From NCBI GenBank assembly GCA_028564675.1, contig JAOVVO010000138.1:62001-126000 (forward strand): a stretch of DNA of 64,000 nt. The letters run 5' to 3'. Positions 1 through 12,800 of this stretch are shown here, piece after piece. This DNA is from Onchocerca lupi (Eukaryota; Nematoda; Chromadorea; Rhabditida; Onchocercidae). A model generated the notes under the pieces. That model had not been told where the DNA came from. It was given only the letters and a program-made list of their open reading frames with translations, and did no database searches. The first letter of the stretch is position 1. Each line of letters begins with the position of its first letter. The position numbers were made by a program, and so were the translations under genes.

Positions 1-2115
1 AATTATCCCTTAATTTTTGTGATTTTTTCTGATCTGTGTTTGGTTAATCATTTGTCTACTTTCTGGCCCTTTTTTTTTTATCTGCTCACTAGTCTGTCAG
101 AATATTGCGACACCAATTTGAATCAGTTATTGCTGAAATGATTATTGTGAACAGAAAACCCCATCATATTCAATTAAATTAACTTATATGTTATTTATTC
201 CTAGCCATTCTATCATAAAAAATATTTTCTTTTTTTTTTTCTAGCTGATAATATGACTGAAGCACTAAATGTTCTGCCTTTTACATTATCCTTATTTAAA
301 GCCTAAGTTGTATAGTGCCACAGAATAATTTATTTAATACCCGATTTACGTGATTGTGATCAGAAATTCAAAACGATGATGGATGCCGAAATTATGATAT
401 GTATAATAATAGACATTTTGTTTGAATCAGAAATTTAAGATCTCTCAGACTTGACCTTAACCTAGAATTCCCCAGTTTGTGAATTTGATTCCCACTGTTC
501 ACAAAGAATAGTTAGTTTTTTGAAACAGTGAACAGATGATTGGCTGCCTGAAATAATTAGTGTCCAACTCGCCTTCCAAAGATAAAAAAAAAAAAAAGCC
601 CTCAAAGCTTTTTGAATGACTTAGTTTAATGTCAACAGAAATGTGCTGTGTTGATAACAAGTTTGATATGCATATGGGGTTTTCGTTGAACAGTAATTTA
701 TAGCCAAATCTTTGTTGGATAAAAGGCGAGAATGCTTTTTTATAGTTTAACGAATATTAATAAATTGCTCTAATTTCTTCCTGATTACGCCTTTATTTCT
801 CTACATTTTCATAATAAGTAGTATTATTATCTGAAAAAAGCTCTCCATAGATAGAGGCTGTACATATTTGCCAAAGGCCACAGATTTGAAACCTATTTAT
901 GAAATCATAACTACTTTGTGTTTTGTTTCATAAGACAAAGATTTTTATGTGCAAAACCTAACAAATGATGAAATTTGCCGAAACAACTTTTGAATTAAGT
1001 TTTTGGAATTTATGAGTCATTTTTAAAAAAACTTGCTAGTATTAGGAAATAATTTAGAGAAGTTAAATCATGGTATTACATTACCGCTGTGAAAGTTTGA
1101 AAAAAGGTCACTTCACCTAATTATTAGGAAAGCAGCGAAGTGAATTTCAGTGATTGACACTAAATATATTCTATGAGCAGATGTTACCAAACAATGCAAT
1201 TTGTTTCATCTGCAGTCTAAAATGATGATTTATAAGGAATTCAAATGGTGGTGGTACACTGTTGCAAAAAAATGCAAGCATTGTCATTGATATCTTCACA
1301 TCTGGGCTATATTGACTTTCATTTCCGGGATCCCCTGCAATGACTGTAATTGCAAAGCTTTCCCACTTCTAACGGAAAATATGGAATGAATTTCAGATTA
1401 TTTGTCGAACATTCAACAAATTCTTGGCTTCTTTTTGAATCGTTTTGATAAGTCTGTAATTTATTTCGTTATTCCAATAATGACCCTAGTTCTCGTAGCA
1501 ATTTATTATAGTGCACTTATGCTTATATTTTTTTGCATATACCGTAATTACCACTGAATTACCATAGGATTGCTTCAGAATTTATCTGAATCTCCAAGAG
1601 ATGTATTCCAGGATTGTTTTATAGTTTCCTTCCTAAAAACACCATTCAATCTTTGATATATGAACCCCGTATTATGCAAAATGTTGAGCGAATACAGGGC
1701 ATATATACGAATTTAAAAATGAAGACGTATTAATTATACAATATATAATCAGATTTTCATCACTCTGAAATCCTGTTTTTGTAAGCTGTATAGTGCACAG
1801 TGCTATTATTTTTTTCCAATTTTTAGTTTATGATGATGATATGAAATTCAGCCAGTAGGTAGTTTTTTGCAAGAAAAGAGTGAAACTTCTATAAATCAGA
1901 AATCAGTTTGAATTGGACTCGTTATGATATGGATAAGACTAAAAGGAATAATAGAAAACTTATATGGACAAGTACTAAAAGGAATAGCAGAAAAATAAAA
2001 AGTTTCGATAATCATTGTCTGGTTGTTTTCATTATCGCACTATTACATTACAGATAAAATATCGATGATTGTTCGTTTATAGTTTGCTTTACTTAACTAA
2101 ATAATGCACCCTCCT

Positions 2116-2394
2116 TTACTTATATAGCTTTTTCGAAATGACCGATGCAAGGGCAATCTTTTTATTTCGACTTGTATTTTTGCAAATATTTTCCGACGCC
2201 AAATTTAGATTTAAAAAAATGATTGCAAAACTAGATTTACAGTAGCATTCGTATACACTGTGTCCTTCTTTCAGGCCAAAAATAGTGAGTGCAAGCGAAA
2301 GGAAGCTGTAAATGGCAAATCCCCACGAAGTTGCATATGCGAGAAAAACGCATGCGTGATGAAAAGTATACTGACTTACTTCCAGGGAAAGCAA
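2116..2394 (-). CDS. Doubtful open frame or exon, hydrophobic, unknown
   Basis: An open frame of 92 codons on the minus strand in a stretch slightly richer in GC than its surroundings. The first half reads as coding: balanced codon use, a hydrophobic segment of about 25 residues near residues 17-40, and a Cys-Tyr-Cys motif near residue 51. A good splice donor (T|gtaaat) falls just after the second-last of these codons, so only the first ~50 codons may be exon. No homologue was recognised and no partner exon was found, although the flanking 2490-2750 region is also weakly open on both strands. It could be a small gene, a fossil or chance. Confidence 0.22.
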   Translation of the reverse strand: MLSLEVSQYTFHHACVFLAYATSWGFAIYSFLSLALTIFGLKEGHSVYECYCKSSFAIIFLNLNLASENICKNTSRNKKIALASVISKKLYK

Positions 2395-5194
2395 TAAATA
2401 TCTTTTTAGTAATTTTTTGAAATAATTAACAGTTCACGAATGAACAAGTTCAGATAGAGTTAGCTAAATTTTCTTTTAATTTCCGTTGCGATGAACGTTA
2501 GAATTGAAAAGATGTTAGCAATAGGATTGGAGCAGAAAGGATCATTAATCCCAATGAAGCTCCTTTCTATGCATATGAAGAGCATTCGAACTGCACATCT
2601 AGAAAAATACACAGTAGATTCATTCGGCATCTCAAAGCGGACGATTTCACGAAGAGTATGGAGAAGGAGTTGTGGAAGGTTTGCTGACTTGCAATTCTGA
2701 TAAATTGCCTCTGAACTGTGGAAATTACGGATCCTGTTCTCATCACCAATTACTCCTCCTAATTGTCAATTTTTTAAACTGTTCGATGCTCTACAGACTG
2801 TTCGGTAAAAATAGCTCCCAACATGCAATTTTGAAATAATGAATAGTAGGACATTCTTATTCAAATATATTACTTTCTATAATTTGATAATAGTTATAAG
2901 CACTTTGACTAATAATTCCTTGAAACTGATCATCGCATCTTTTATTTTTCTGTACTCGCTCCCAGAAGTTCACTCATAACATTTATCTACTGATAGGCTA
3001 TCACTTACCATGATATGTTATCATTTCATCCATTTGTTTTCTTTTTTTTCGTTTGCTTATATAATAATAGATGCTAGTTTTAATCTCATTTGAAATGCTA
3101 AAGAAAATTCTACACAGAAAAGACCTATTTTCTAGACACAATGGTTATACATCAATGGAAGTTGCTCTTCATCTATTTATTAATTTATTTGACTCAATGA
3201 ATTATTTAGTCCTTTACTATTTTGGAAACATTTGTTATATAATATCATTATGATTTGTCATGAAACCGACAGTGTATAATACATTTCACAATTGTAATTC
3301 GCCAAGCAATTGTAAACAAAAAGCTTCGCAAAAAAATTTATTCAAACAGTAAAATTAGCTTTAAATTTACCATCAGGATAAAGCACATTGCAAGGCATTC
3401 GTCTCATTAGAAGTAATCGTCGTAGTAATCGCACAAATCATTATCTGTTAAAATATTGTCCATTGTGAATATGAAAAATGAGAAAGAACTTTTGTCACAA
3501 GAAGCTACGAATTAAGCTCTATTTTCCATATCTCTCCATTTCCTTAGTTAAATAACTATCCATATATATTAGAAAGAAGCAAAAATAAATAAATAAGTAA
3601 AAGAAAAATAAAAAAATAAAATTGTGAACTTGACAATGAAAATTTCGAAATACGAACTATTCGAATTTCAATATTTCACATTTTTAAAAATTGATGGAAA
3701 AAGTAAGTTGTGAGTAAGAAATACAGGGAGCAACTCAACTATTGTTCCTAATTGATATTTATTCCTACTCTCGTCCTTCTTGTTGATGGGTATCAAGGTA
3801 TTAGTCGTATTAAATAAGTGATAACATTCTGAGTTATTGTAACGACTACATTTATTACGACGCTTTAATAGAATGGAATGATAAGAGGATGTATTTTACA
3901 AGTATACGCGATTTGCTGCGAAGTATTAATCGCATTGCGTCTTTTACTACAATAGATGCCATTGTAATTGGTGATATCAACACCACATTAACAACGTTAT
4001 CACCAAAATAAATTGATGTATGATGAAGTTTAATGCATGTGATGTGTGTGTATGTGTGGATGAGAGAGTGTCTATGCATTCCTGTTCAGTGTCTGTGTAT
4101 TAGGTGCACCAATCTTGAAAAGGAATTTCGTCCAATTCTATATTCTTACTTCTCTTCGTCCTTTTATATTTCAATTTATTCTTATCAAATTCATGTTAAG
4201 AATTAATATCAATTCATATTTGTCGGTCATTTTTCAGATTGTAAAGTAAATGAGTAACAGACTAGTTAGTAAAAGAAATCAGCAATCACCTATAATGACT
4301 TCAACATTGTTGTTAATGCTAAAATTTTTTATTTTGCATCAGAAAGTAAACTTACTAATTGGATTATTACGTTAGAAATTGCTGAGTGATGAATACGACG
4401 AGAGAGTGCTACATTTCAGTCTTCGAATCAACTTTAACTTAGTTGTTTACTTGATGGTGAATTTTCATCCATGTGTCTTTAATTGAAGTAAAGTGGAAGT
4501 GGTTAAGGAAAAAATAAACATACACCTGACACTGAAATTCTAAAAACAATAAATTTTTTTTTAGAATTAGTTAAATATTTGCAACTTTGCTTATAATTTA
4601 TCTTATGAACTCGAATTCAAATGGACGGAAAACAATGGAATAATCGGAGGATTAATTTTAAAGTTCTAGATCTTCTATCAAGCTTAAGAGTTGTTAACAA
4701 AAGGATTTTCTGATTTTAGAGCACAGAATCGAAAAAAATATCACCACCAAGGATGATTTTATACTTGTTGTTTGTGATGCACACATGCTGAAGAAAAGAG
4801 AATTGGTTATAAAATGGTGTTGAATATCATCATTACAAGAGGAATGCGCGAAAAAGGAATGTCGCCGTTGATTTTAAAACAAAAACAGGTTTCAGCAATC
4901 ATTGACTTTATTGCTCACCCTTCTCCGAAAATTCCATTAGAATTACCTGCATGGGTTTTGTGCTTATAGTTGAAAAATCGACTCAAGCAAATACAGGCAT
5001 GCGTCCGAAATGAATCACGTTGCGCGAATACCACGAGCTTCTGTGACGACAGTTAAATACTCGTTCCTCTTCTTCCACCTTTCTCCTTCTTTCAAAATCG
5101 TCCTTTTTTGAATGCATTCTGCTGCTAAAGCTATATTTTCAATTAATATAGTTATTCTACATATTATTTTCATCGAATCTTTCGTGATACATAC

Positions 5195-5249
5195 GATGGA
5201 TACATCCTGCTAGTTGCTGATCCTAGTGAACTAACTGGATGTATCCATC
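5195..5249. ncRNA. Strong 55-nt hairpin, possible small-RNA precursor
   Basis: The arms 5195-5215 and 5229-5249 pair: 13 perfect base pairs at the base (GATGGATACATCC against GGATGTATCCATC), then two mismatches around one pair, then five more pairs, closing a 13-nt loop. No known small RNA was recognised in either arm. It could be a pre-miRNA on either strand, a short palindromic element, or chance in low-complexity sequence, though 13 perfect mixed-base pairs make chance less likely. Confidence 0.35.
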
Positions 5250-6874
5250 TGGTTTAATATGTTCATTAAGAGAAGAGAAAAGTTCCTTAGTAGCGATCTT
5301 TCTAGTTCTTTATTACGTGTACTGTTTTTAATCTTTTGTCCTTTGGAACTCACTTCGTTATAAATCGTTGATAATATTTTCAACAACGCACTATGCAACA
5401 GGAAAAATACTGTCTCGCGACGAAGTAGATCACCATCTGAAGCTAATTTAATCCTGTTTCATTCAATTAAAGACAGAATCTTGTAGCTGTTCTCTTCAGA
5501 TTATCATTTTGAAGATTGAAAACCTTGGCGAATTTATTGTTTTTATTTTTACTTTGAAAGAAAAGTGGAAATGTGATGAGAGAAGAACAAGTGCAACATC
5601 ATGTATGGACAAATTAAATTATCAGAGAGTTTGAAACTCACTTTCTTAAGCCACTCCATAATCTTGATATATCTTGCATGAATTTTCTGACATTTATCTT
5701 ACTCTAATGACAATTCATTTCATTATTCCATCTTTGGCACTTCCTTCCGCATTTCAACAAACAAATAAAGACAACAAACCATTTTTGCATATTGTTCATT
5801 TTATATCTAAGATATATTAGAAAGAAAAAGAAAATCGCGGAAAGATTTTAAATGTGCTTCACATTATACAGTTCATAGAAAGAATATCTCTACAGCCTTT
5901 GCCATTTTTTGCTTTTATTATTAATGATGAGTGCGCAAATAGCTATTATTGAAAAGCTTGTACGAATACAATTATATGCATATCGCGTTTTGCTGCAGAT
6001 GTGACAACTGGGAGCGTTTGCTTCTCACAAGAAATCCCGACATTACAAATGGGGCTTGCTGATTTGTTCTGTCTGTATCTAAGTTATTTGTGGATAGAGA
6101 GTCTGATATGAGTCTGATACATACTTTCGCTAGTAGTGAGTGATAACAAATAAGTGATGGCATAGAGACCCATGGAAACATTGTGATCAATCCCTTACAT
6201 GAAAGAGCTTTCTTTCTTTTTTTTAGAAATAAAAAATGATAAAATATAACACGACAGTGTAAAAAATATTTGCTAAATAAATAGTTAAATGAGGTCATCA
6301 TGAAGGAAAAAGGGATGGAAAAACGAACCAGCCAAAACTAGGTGTTCCATGTCTTGTTCATAAATTGATATCAATTTGTTCTCCTATAATGACTACAGAT
6401 GAGTATCTTACTCTTTGATATCTTTATCACCAAAAGATTTGATTTTGAATGTCACCCACCGAAATTTATATGATTCTTGGAGTGCTAACAATTTCTAATT
6501 TCTGTATAAAAATATTATTATATAATGATATTAAGATTTCTCAACTGAGTAAAGGGACAAATTCTTAAACCTTTGAGAAGATTCATTTAAGAAAAGTTCA
6601 CAAGCTAAATGTTTGAATTAGGAGAAAAAAAAATCTTTATGAGCCTTCAATACCACCTTCATATTTCAAGCATGTCAAATAATTTTAACGATGTTCCAGT
6701 TCTATCTGCTAGAATGTTTTAAACAGCGTTCCAAAAATTGTTGAATGATAACAAACAATTTTTCAGCAGTCACAATTTATTTTCCAAACGAAAACCTTAC
6801 CTTACTATTAAATATATAATTTGCTGATTACAAACAACAATGCGTACTTGTGGGAGTTCGAACAATTGATAATA

Positions 6875-9800
6875 ATGTATCCTGCAATAATACATGTATT
6901 TCTGATCACAGTATTAGTAGCATATGTGAATGCTATTGTGCCTACACATAATAGTGCGAAAGGATTACGACCTTGGCTTCAAAGTAAGTCTATTTTTATG
7001 CTTCAAGACGACCACTGTCCAGATACCGTACTATAACAAATCAGTTCTTAAAAACCATTCATAATAACGCAGTGGTTGAGAAGGTCTTCTGTTGTGAACT
7101 AGAAAAGAGCAAATGTTAGTTCCACCTCGTTTATTGCAGTTTTGTGGGTTACTGTCAACGAGTGAAAACTTGCTGTGAAAACAGCGAAAACTTTTTGACA
7201 CTCCAACTTTTTGTAGTTCCCCAATATCCTATTCTATCATGACTTGAGAATTTGGCTAACTTCTTGGTCTTATATGATATCTACTATCATTCGTCTGTCT
7301 TTATCACCATGCCCAAGATTCTAACAGCATAATGTCGATTATTGGCGTATGAGAACAGAAGAAAAACGGTGTCCAGTTGCCACTTTCCTCAGAAATTAGT
7401 CACTGAACTGTTTCGCCTTGCAAAAAAAAAAAGTGATAAATCAATACAAATGTCACTTGACCTGTTTGTTGTTTGCTGTACATACGAGTTTCTAATTTTC
7501 ACAACGCTCGCCTCTTCATATTATCTCGAATGACAGTAGCTGAGAAAACAGACTGAATTTTGACAGAATTATAGCTCTCAGAATCATGTTTCTGCTCGGA
7601 TAGTCACTGGAATGAGCAACAGAATGTCACCTGCTCTCAAATACTTCGTTCACTATAAGTGATTTATCCTTTTCAATCATTAATTGTAAAGGTTTCAATA
7701 TTGGTAGATAAAGGAAACTCATTTTCAAACAAAAGTGAATATAATGAGCTAACGAGAACTAACATCCCATTATTTCTAAGTTATTCAAATTTCGATAGTC
7801 ATAGTCTTCTTTCAGCCGGTCCACCTCGATTCAAGCAAAATCAAAGAGTGGTCCATGAGGTATTCCTGAATGACAAAGCAATATTCAAGTGTACTGCGTT
7901 AGCAAGACCGGCTCCAAAGGTTTATTTCCCTCTAATCATCCGCAAAATTTAGAAATTATCATACATTCGAATTTTGCAAACATCGCAAATCAAGCAAACA
8001 CGATGACCAAAATCTCCAGTCAGTGACAATCTGACTAATACATGAAAAACAAGGGACGGTTTGATGGTATCTTGAGCTTCTCTTTAAAAATTCAGAATGC
8101 AAGACTGTGGCTTGGCATGCAAATCTACCATCACAAGAAGGCACCATACCGGATGATCGAACAATCCTAGTGATTCAAGCGTTTTTTTTTTGTGTTTATT
8201 TTCAACTGTGAAATGGATCTCTTTTCTTAAAAATTGATGAATTCCTAATTTTCAGATCCACTGGTTTAGAAACGGAGAATTTCTGGACCACACAACGTAT
8301 GCAAATAATGAACGTCTTCGTGAAAATAAAAAACATTTCTCTTTGGAAATAAGGAGAGTGGAAGTCAGCGATCAGGTTAAATTCCAAACGGATTATCGTT
8401 TAATTCTGATCTCGGCGTCTATATTCCTTCCAAGCTAATTCTGTGTTTGCAGGGCTCCTGGGCATGCAAAGTTTGGAATCAAGCCGGCTCTATATTTCGT
8501 AATTTTACTCTAGAAATTATTGGTAAGCTTAGAAATAGATATTCATGCGTGTAAACGTGTATAGTGATTCTAACAAATAGTGCGAAGTGAACCGACTGAT
8601 ATCAGTAAACTGCATGAAATAACTTTTCTCCTAACTGGAAAGATTCCTTTTAATGTTCGATTCGAAATGAGGGAAACAAGGAAGTGTTTTAAAAAAGAGA
8701 CGTAATTTTAAAATATCTGGGAAAATCGGATTATTCTTATGCGTCATCAATTCTTTTTACTAAAACTCTCTTGAAATATTGGACTGAGTTGTATTATTGG
8801 ATTTCTGGAACTGCATGTTAATGAGCTGCAGAATACTTCAACGCATGCAAAAGTTGTGAAGTTTTATTCAAAATTCTGAAAACTGAAGAAAGAATAGCTG
8901 CTAATACATCCTCAGTATGGTTTTTGTTGTTGTTGTTGTTATGGCATGAGTTTGATGAGTGCTGTGGTACGTGTTTGATATTGTTGCAGATTTCTGTGAT
9001 TATTTCTTCATGCATGAATTTCCCGCCCAACACGTTCCGGATAAGTGCATCTGCTTATGGTATCTTACGGGCGAGTATCGAAAAGATGGCATTAACTGGA
9101 CTGAAGTTAACGACGAACGTTGTGAAGTTTTCAAAAAATATGCTTCGAAAATTCGAAAACCGTTAGGGAAGAAGATATGTGAGAATGGCGCCTGCGGGAA
9201 TGAGTTGCCGGGAGTGGATACACATGAAGTTTTGCAAGGAGTTGGGTTGCATGATGCAATGCCCAGCGATATAATGCATGATCAGCAACAGCAACTCAGT
9301 GGTTTACAAGCGACAGCTCTTTTGTCCGGTAAGCATGTGTCGTCAAATACCAGTTAAAAATTAATCCTTTTTTATAAAAATTTTCAGATCCGGTAAAATT
9401 ATTCGACTGGCTAGTGGCAAATAATTGGGTGGATGTGAGTCATTTGTTATCGAACCTGTTAACTCAGCAAAAAATTATCGCCATTAAACCTGCACTGAGT
9501 GATTGGAATACTTTAGATACTGCTGAGAAACGTCTTCGTGCACGAACACTTCTTCAACAAGAAATTCCAGATGTCAGTGCAAGTGTCACAACTAATGGTA
9601 TTCAAAATGTTCCAGAAAGTAAGGATGTTAATATTTTAATGAACAATAATGACAGCCCCTCCAGTGAAACTGACGAGAAAATCTCGGAAAAGTCACCCAT
9701 AGACTTTTTAATGCATGATCAACCGAGTCCAGATGAATCTCGTGAAGTACGTCTTTCTGATATTGCGCCGAGAAGGATTCATGTTCCGGTCATAGCAACA

Positions 9801-12800
9801 ACTACATCTGCAACACTCACGACAAAAATGGCCTTCCTGCATGCAACGAATTCAGTAACAGCACGCTCCACTACTCGGCGCATTTTTCCTCTCCAGAAAG
9901 GTTTCCATCTAAATAATTAATTTTTCGTTCTAATTGAACGAGTAATGTGGATAGTATATTCTGCTAATTGTACTGCACATTCCATCAATGCTGTTCTCCT
10001 ACAGTTGCTTTTTGGAATTAATTTTTAAGTTTTTAGTTTAAACAGTAATTTGCTGCCATTTAATGTCTACTTCTGTTGTTATGGTTCGTTGAGACATTTC
10101 TCTTTTATCGTTAGTTACCGAAATGCTCCATAGTACATTACACTGTTCGAAATATTCATTTATTGGTATTTTTTAAATGAAAAGAAAAATGGCATTTTGG
10201 CCTTCTCCTTTTTAATTATAATTCATGAATACACAGTGAAGATTTTAGTGCCGCCGTACTTCAAAGTGCGTGATGAAGATGCCGACACATCGGTGATAAC
10301 ACCTTCCGGAAGAACTATTAAACTACAGTGCAAAGCTGGAGGACAACCCGAACCACAGGCAGTTCATTTTTATTGTCGTTATAAAAAATTTTCGGACTTT
10401 CAATATCATTATAATTCAAACTGTTAAAAGAGGAGTGAGATAGATTCTTAATTTAGGTTATTTGGTTCAATAATAACAAAAAAGTAATTACTACGGAAGT
10501 TCGAAGGCCAGTAGGAACTGAGTTCCGTCTTCGAAAAAATACATTGGAGATAGAAGACGTTGCAGAATCAGATTCAGGTGATTATACGTGTGAGGTGAGT
10601 TATCTGATCTTTGAATGTAGAATATACAGAATTTCAATATAGAGAAGTTTTTGGGTTTAGGCTGTACTTAAAAGTAATCAAAATGGACGGAATGTCTAGA
10701 TTTCATAATTATAGAATTCTACTCCTTTCTAATGAATTCTTTTCTTCTAAGTTTACTGTCATCTAATACGCTGCTTACTGATGGAAAGACGAGGAAAAGA
10801 GATGTGTTTTTTATTCGATAGTCTTTCTGAGGACAGTAAGAAAGAATTGGGTGCTAACTTAGTTAATGAAAATTCTCTTCTCTAGCTACATTTTAGAACT
10901 TTCAGAAAAATTCCGTTGAGCAATAATTAGAGTTTTTATGAGAAATTTATTAAAACAGATATTGCTGAGAATATTACCAAGTTAATGATCTTGAAAAACT
11001 TGATTTATATACAATGTTATTTGTTGCTAATGTAGGCATTCAATTCGGCGGGTTCAGTCACGCGAACTTTCAAATTGAGAGTTGTTGATCGGATGCGTTC
11101 AAAACCGATCATCGTCCCAAATATTCTTGTAAATCAAACCGTTGATGCTAACAGTACTGTTAATTTCACTTGCAAGGTGAGGAAGACTTTTGACTTCCTT
11201 TTCTTTTGATAAATCTTTTAATGTAGGAATAAAAATTAAAAATCATGTTTTGAATAGAAACAAATTAAATCTTATCTTACGAAAAAATCTTATGGGAAAA
11301 TTGCAATTATTCTCCAACCTGGAATGTGTATTAGAGAATTTTTTTGGTTTATAGGTGATATCAGATTTGACACCACATATTGTTTGGATGCGTATTGAAA
11401 TGACCAATGACTCCATTTATTACTGGAATGAAACGGATCATAAATATGTTTTCCGATATACTGACATGCAATCAGTGGAGGTTGATAATGTTTTGCCAAA
11501 TCTTAAATGTTGTTTTTGTGTTTTCTTTGCACGCTCACATCCCTATATTACCATTTTAATGAAACTACGTCTTGTTCAATTTCAACTTTTAATTTAATTA
11601 CATTTTATCCTTCCTTTTCATCTTGTCCCTTTCCCGTTTCATATCTTCCCTTCATTAGATCTCCAGTTGTGCTTTTTCAGAATGCAATTGTAACGAAAAC
11701 ATCGCAAGATTCATCAACATTGACAATAGTGAATGTAACGGTGGCCGATCAGGGAATGTATGCATGTGTATCAGGCAATCATCTTGGTCATGTAAGTCTC
11801 TTGTAACAAGTTTCCTATGAAGGAAAAAAATGTCAGATGAGAAGAATTGTATCTTTCAGTGAACCAAATATTTTATTCATACCTAAATAAATTGAAATCG
11901 ATTTAAGGCGATAGCAAATGCAACTCTAACAGTTAATGAATTCCATGCGATGACACTTGCAACAGGAAATCCGGATACGAAATGGTCTCGATCATCTGTT
12001 CTGGCTATCGTATTTCTTCTTATTCTCTTCATTTTTACACTGGTTACTACTCTATTTTACATATTTTGCATTCGGAAACGCTCAAAAGCACAAATAGCTG
12101 AAATGGAACAATTCATTGGTCCAATTAAAAAACGGGTGATTTCCTCCTTTCCGATCTTCCTTAGAAGTTTTTTTCTTTTGTTCTAATTCACTTCTTTTTT
12201 ATCTGTTTTTGTTGAAAACATATCTGCTAGCAATTTGATAAATAAAGTGAGAATCGTGTTGATTTTTACGGATTATTTCCTGATTTTTACGGATTAATTT
12301 CATCTCCACAAAAGGAAAAAATCGGAAATTTTCAGGTCATTGTTACAAAACGGCCGATTGATCCAGAAAACGATGGTTGGTCTGATATGCCATCGACTTA
12401 TCAAATTCATGTAGAACCAATCGCAACGTCTGGAACCAGGAGACCACGACTTTCGAGCGACCTAATTTTTTTATCAGATTATGAAATTCCACCTGATCCT
12501 GCTTGGGAAGTCGAAAGATCCAGGTCATAATTTATAGGTACTTTAAGAAAAGACTTTTTTAAATCCGAAACTTCTGTATTTAAACTTCAAATCTTAGAGA
12601 TGTTTTTAAGATTGCATTTTGTGGTAATGTTGGGCGAAGGGGCATTTGGAGAAGTTTGGAAAGCAATATTAAGGATTCCAGTAGCGCGAACAGCCACAAA
12701 TCAAGGGGACATGCGAGAAGAGGAGGTAACTAATATTACCTTTTTCATGATGCTTTGGAATCCCAGATTTTGTTTAGTTGCTTTGCCCGAGTTTTTTATT

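Larger units (their letters stand above)
1..6874. other. Gene-poor region upstream of egl-15
   Basis: AT-rich sequence with frequent homopolymer A/T runs and no chain of spliceable coding exons that I could recognise on either strand. Two items inside are listed separately: a possible exon at 2116-2394 and a hairpin at 5195-5249. The last few hundred bases probably hold the promoter and leader of egl-15; a TTTCAG acceptor at 6761-6766 lies about 110 bases before its start codon and could serve trans-splicing or a leader intron. That use is inference. Confidence 0.6.

Noticed and set aside
12601..12610. ATG at 12601 as start of a separate kinase gene
   Set aside because: The frame is better explained by an acceptor at 12609-12610 joining the previous egl-15 exon in phase (Arg-Leu-His before the glycine loop).
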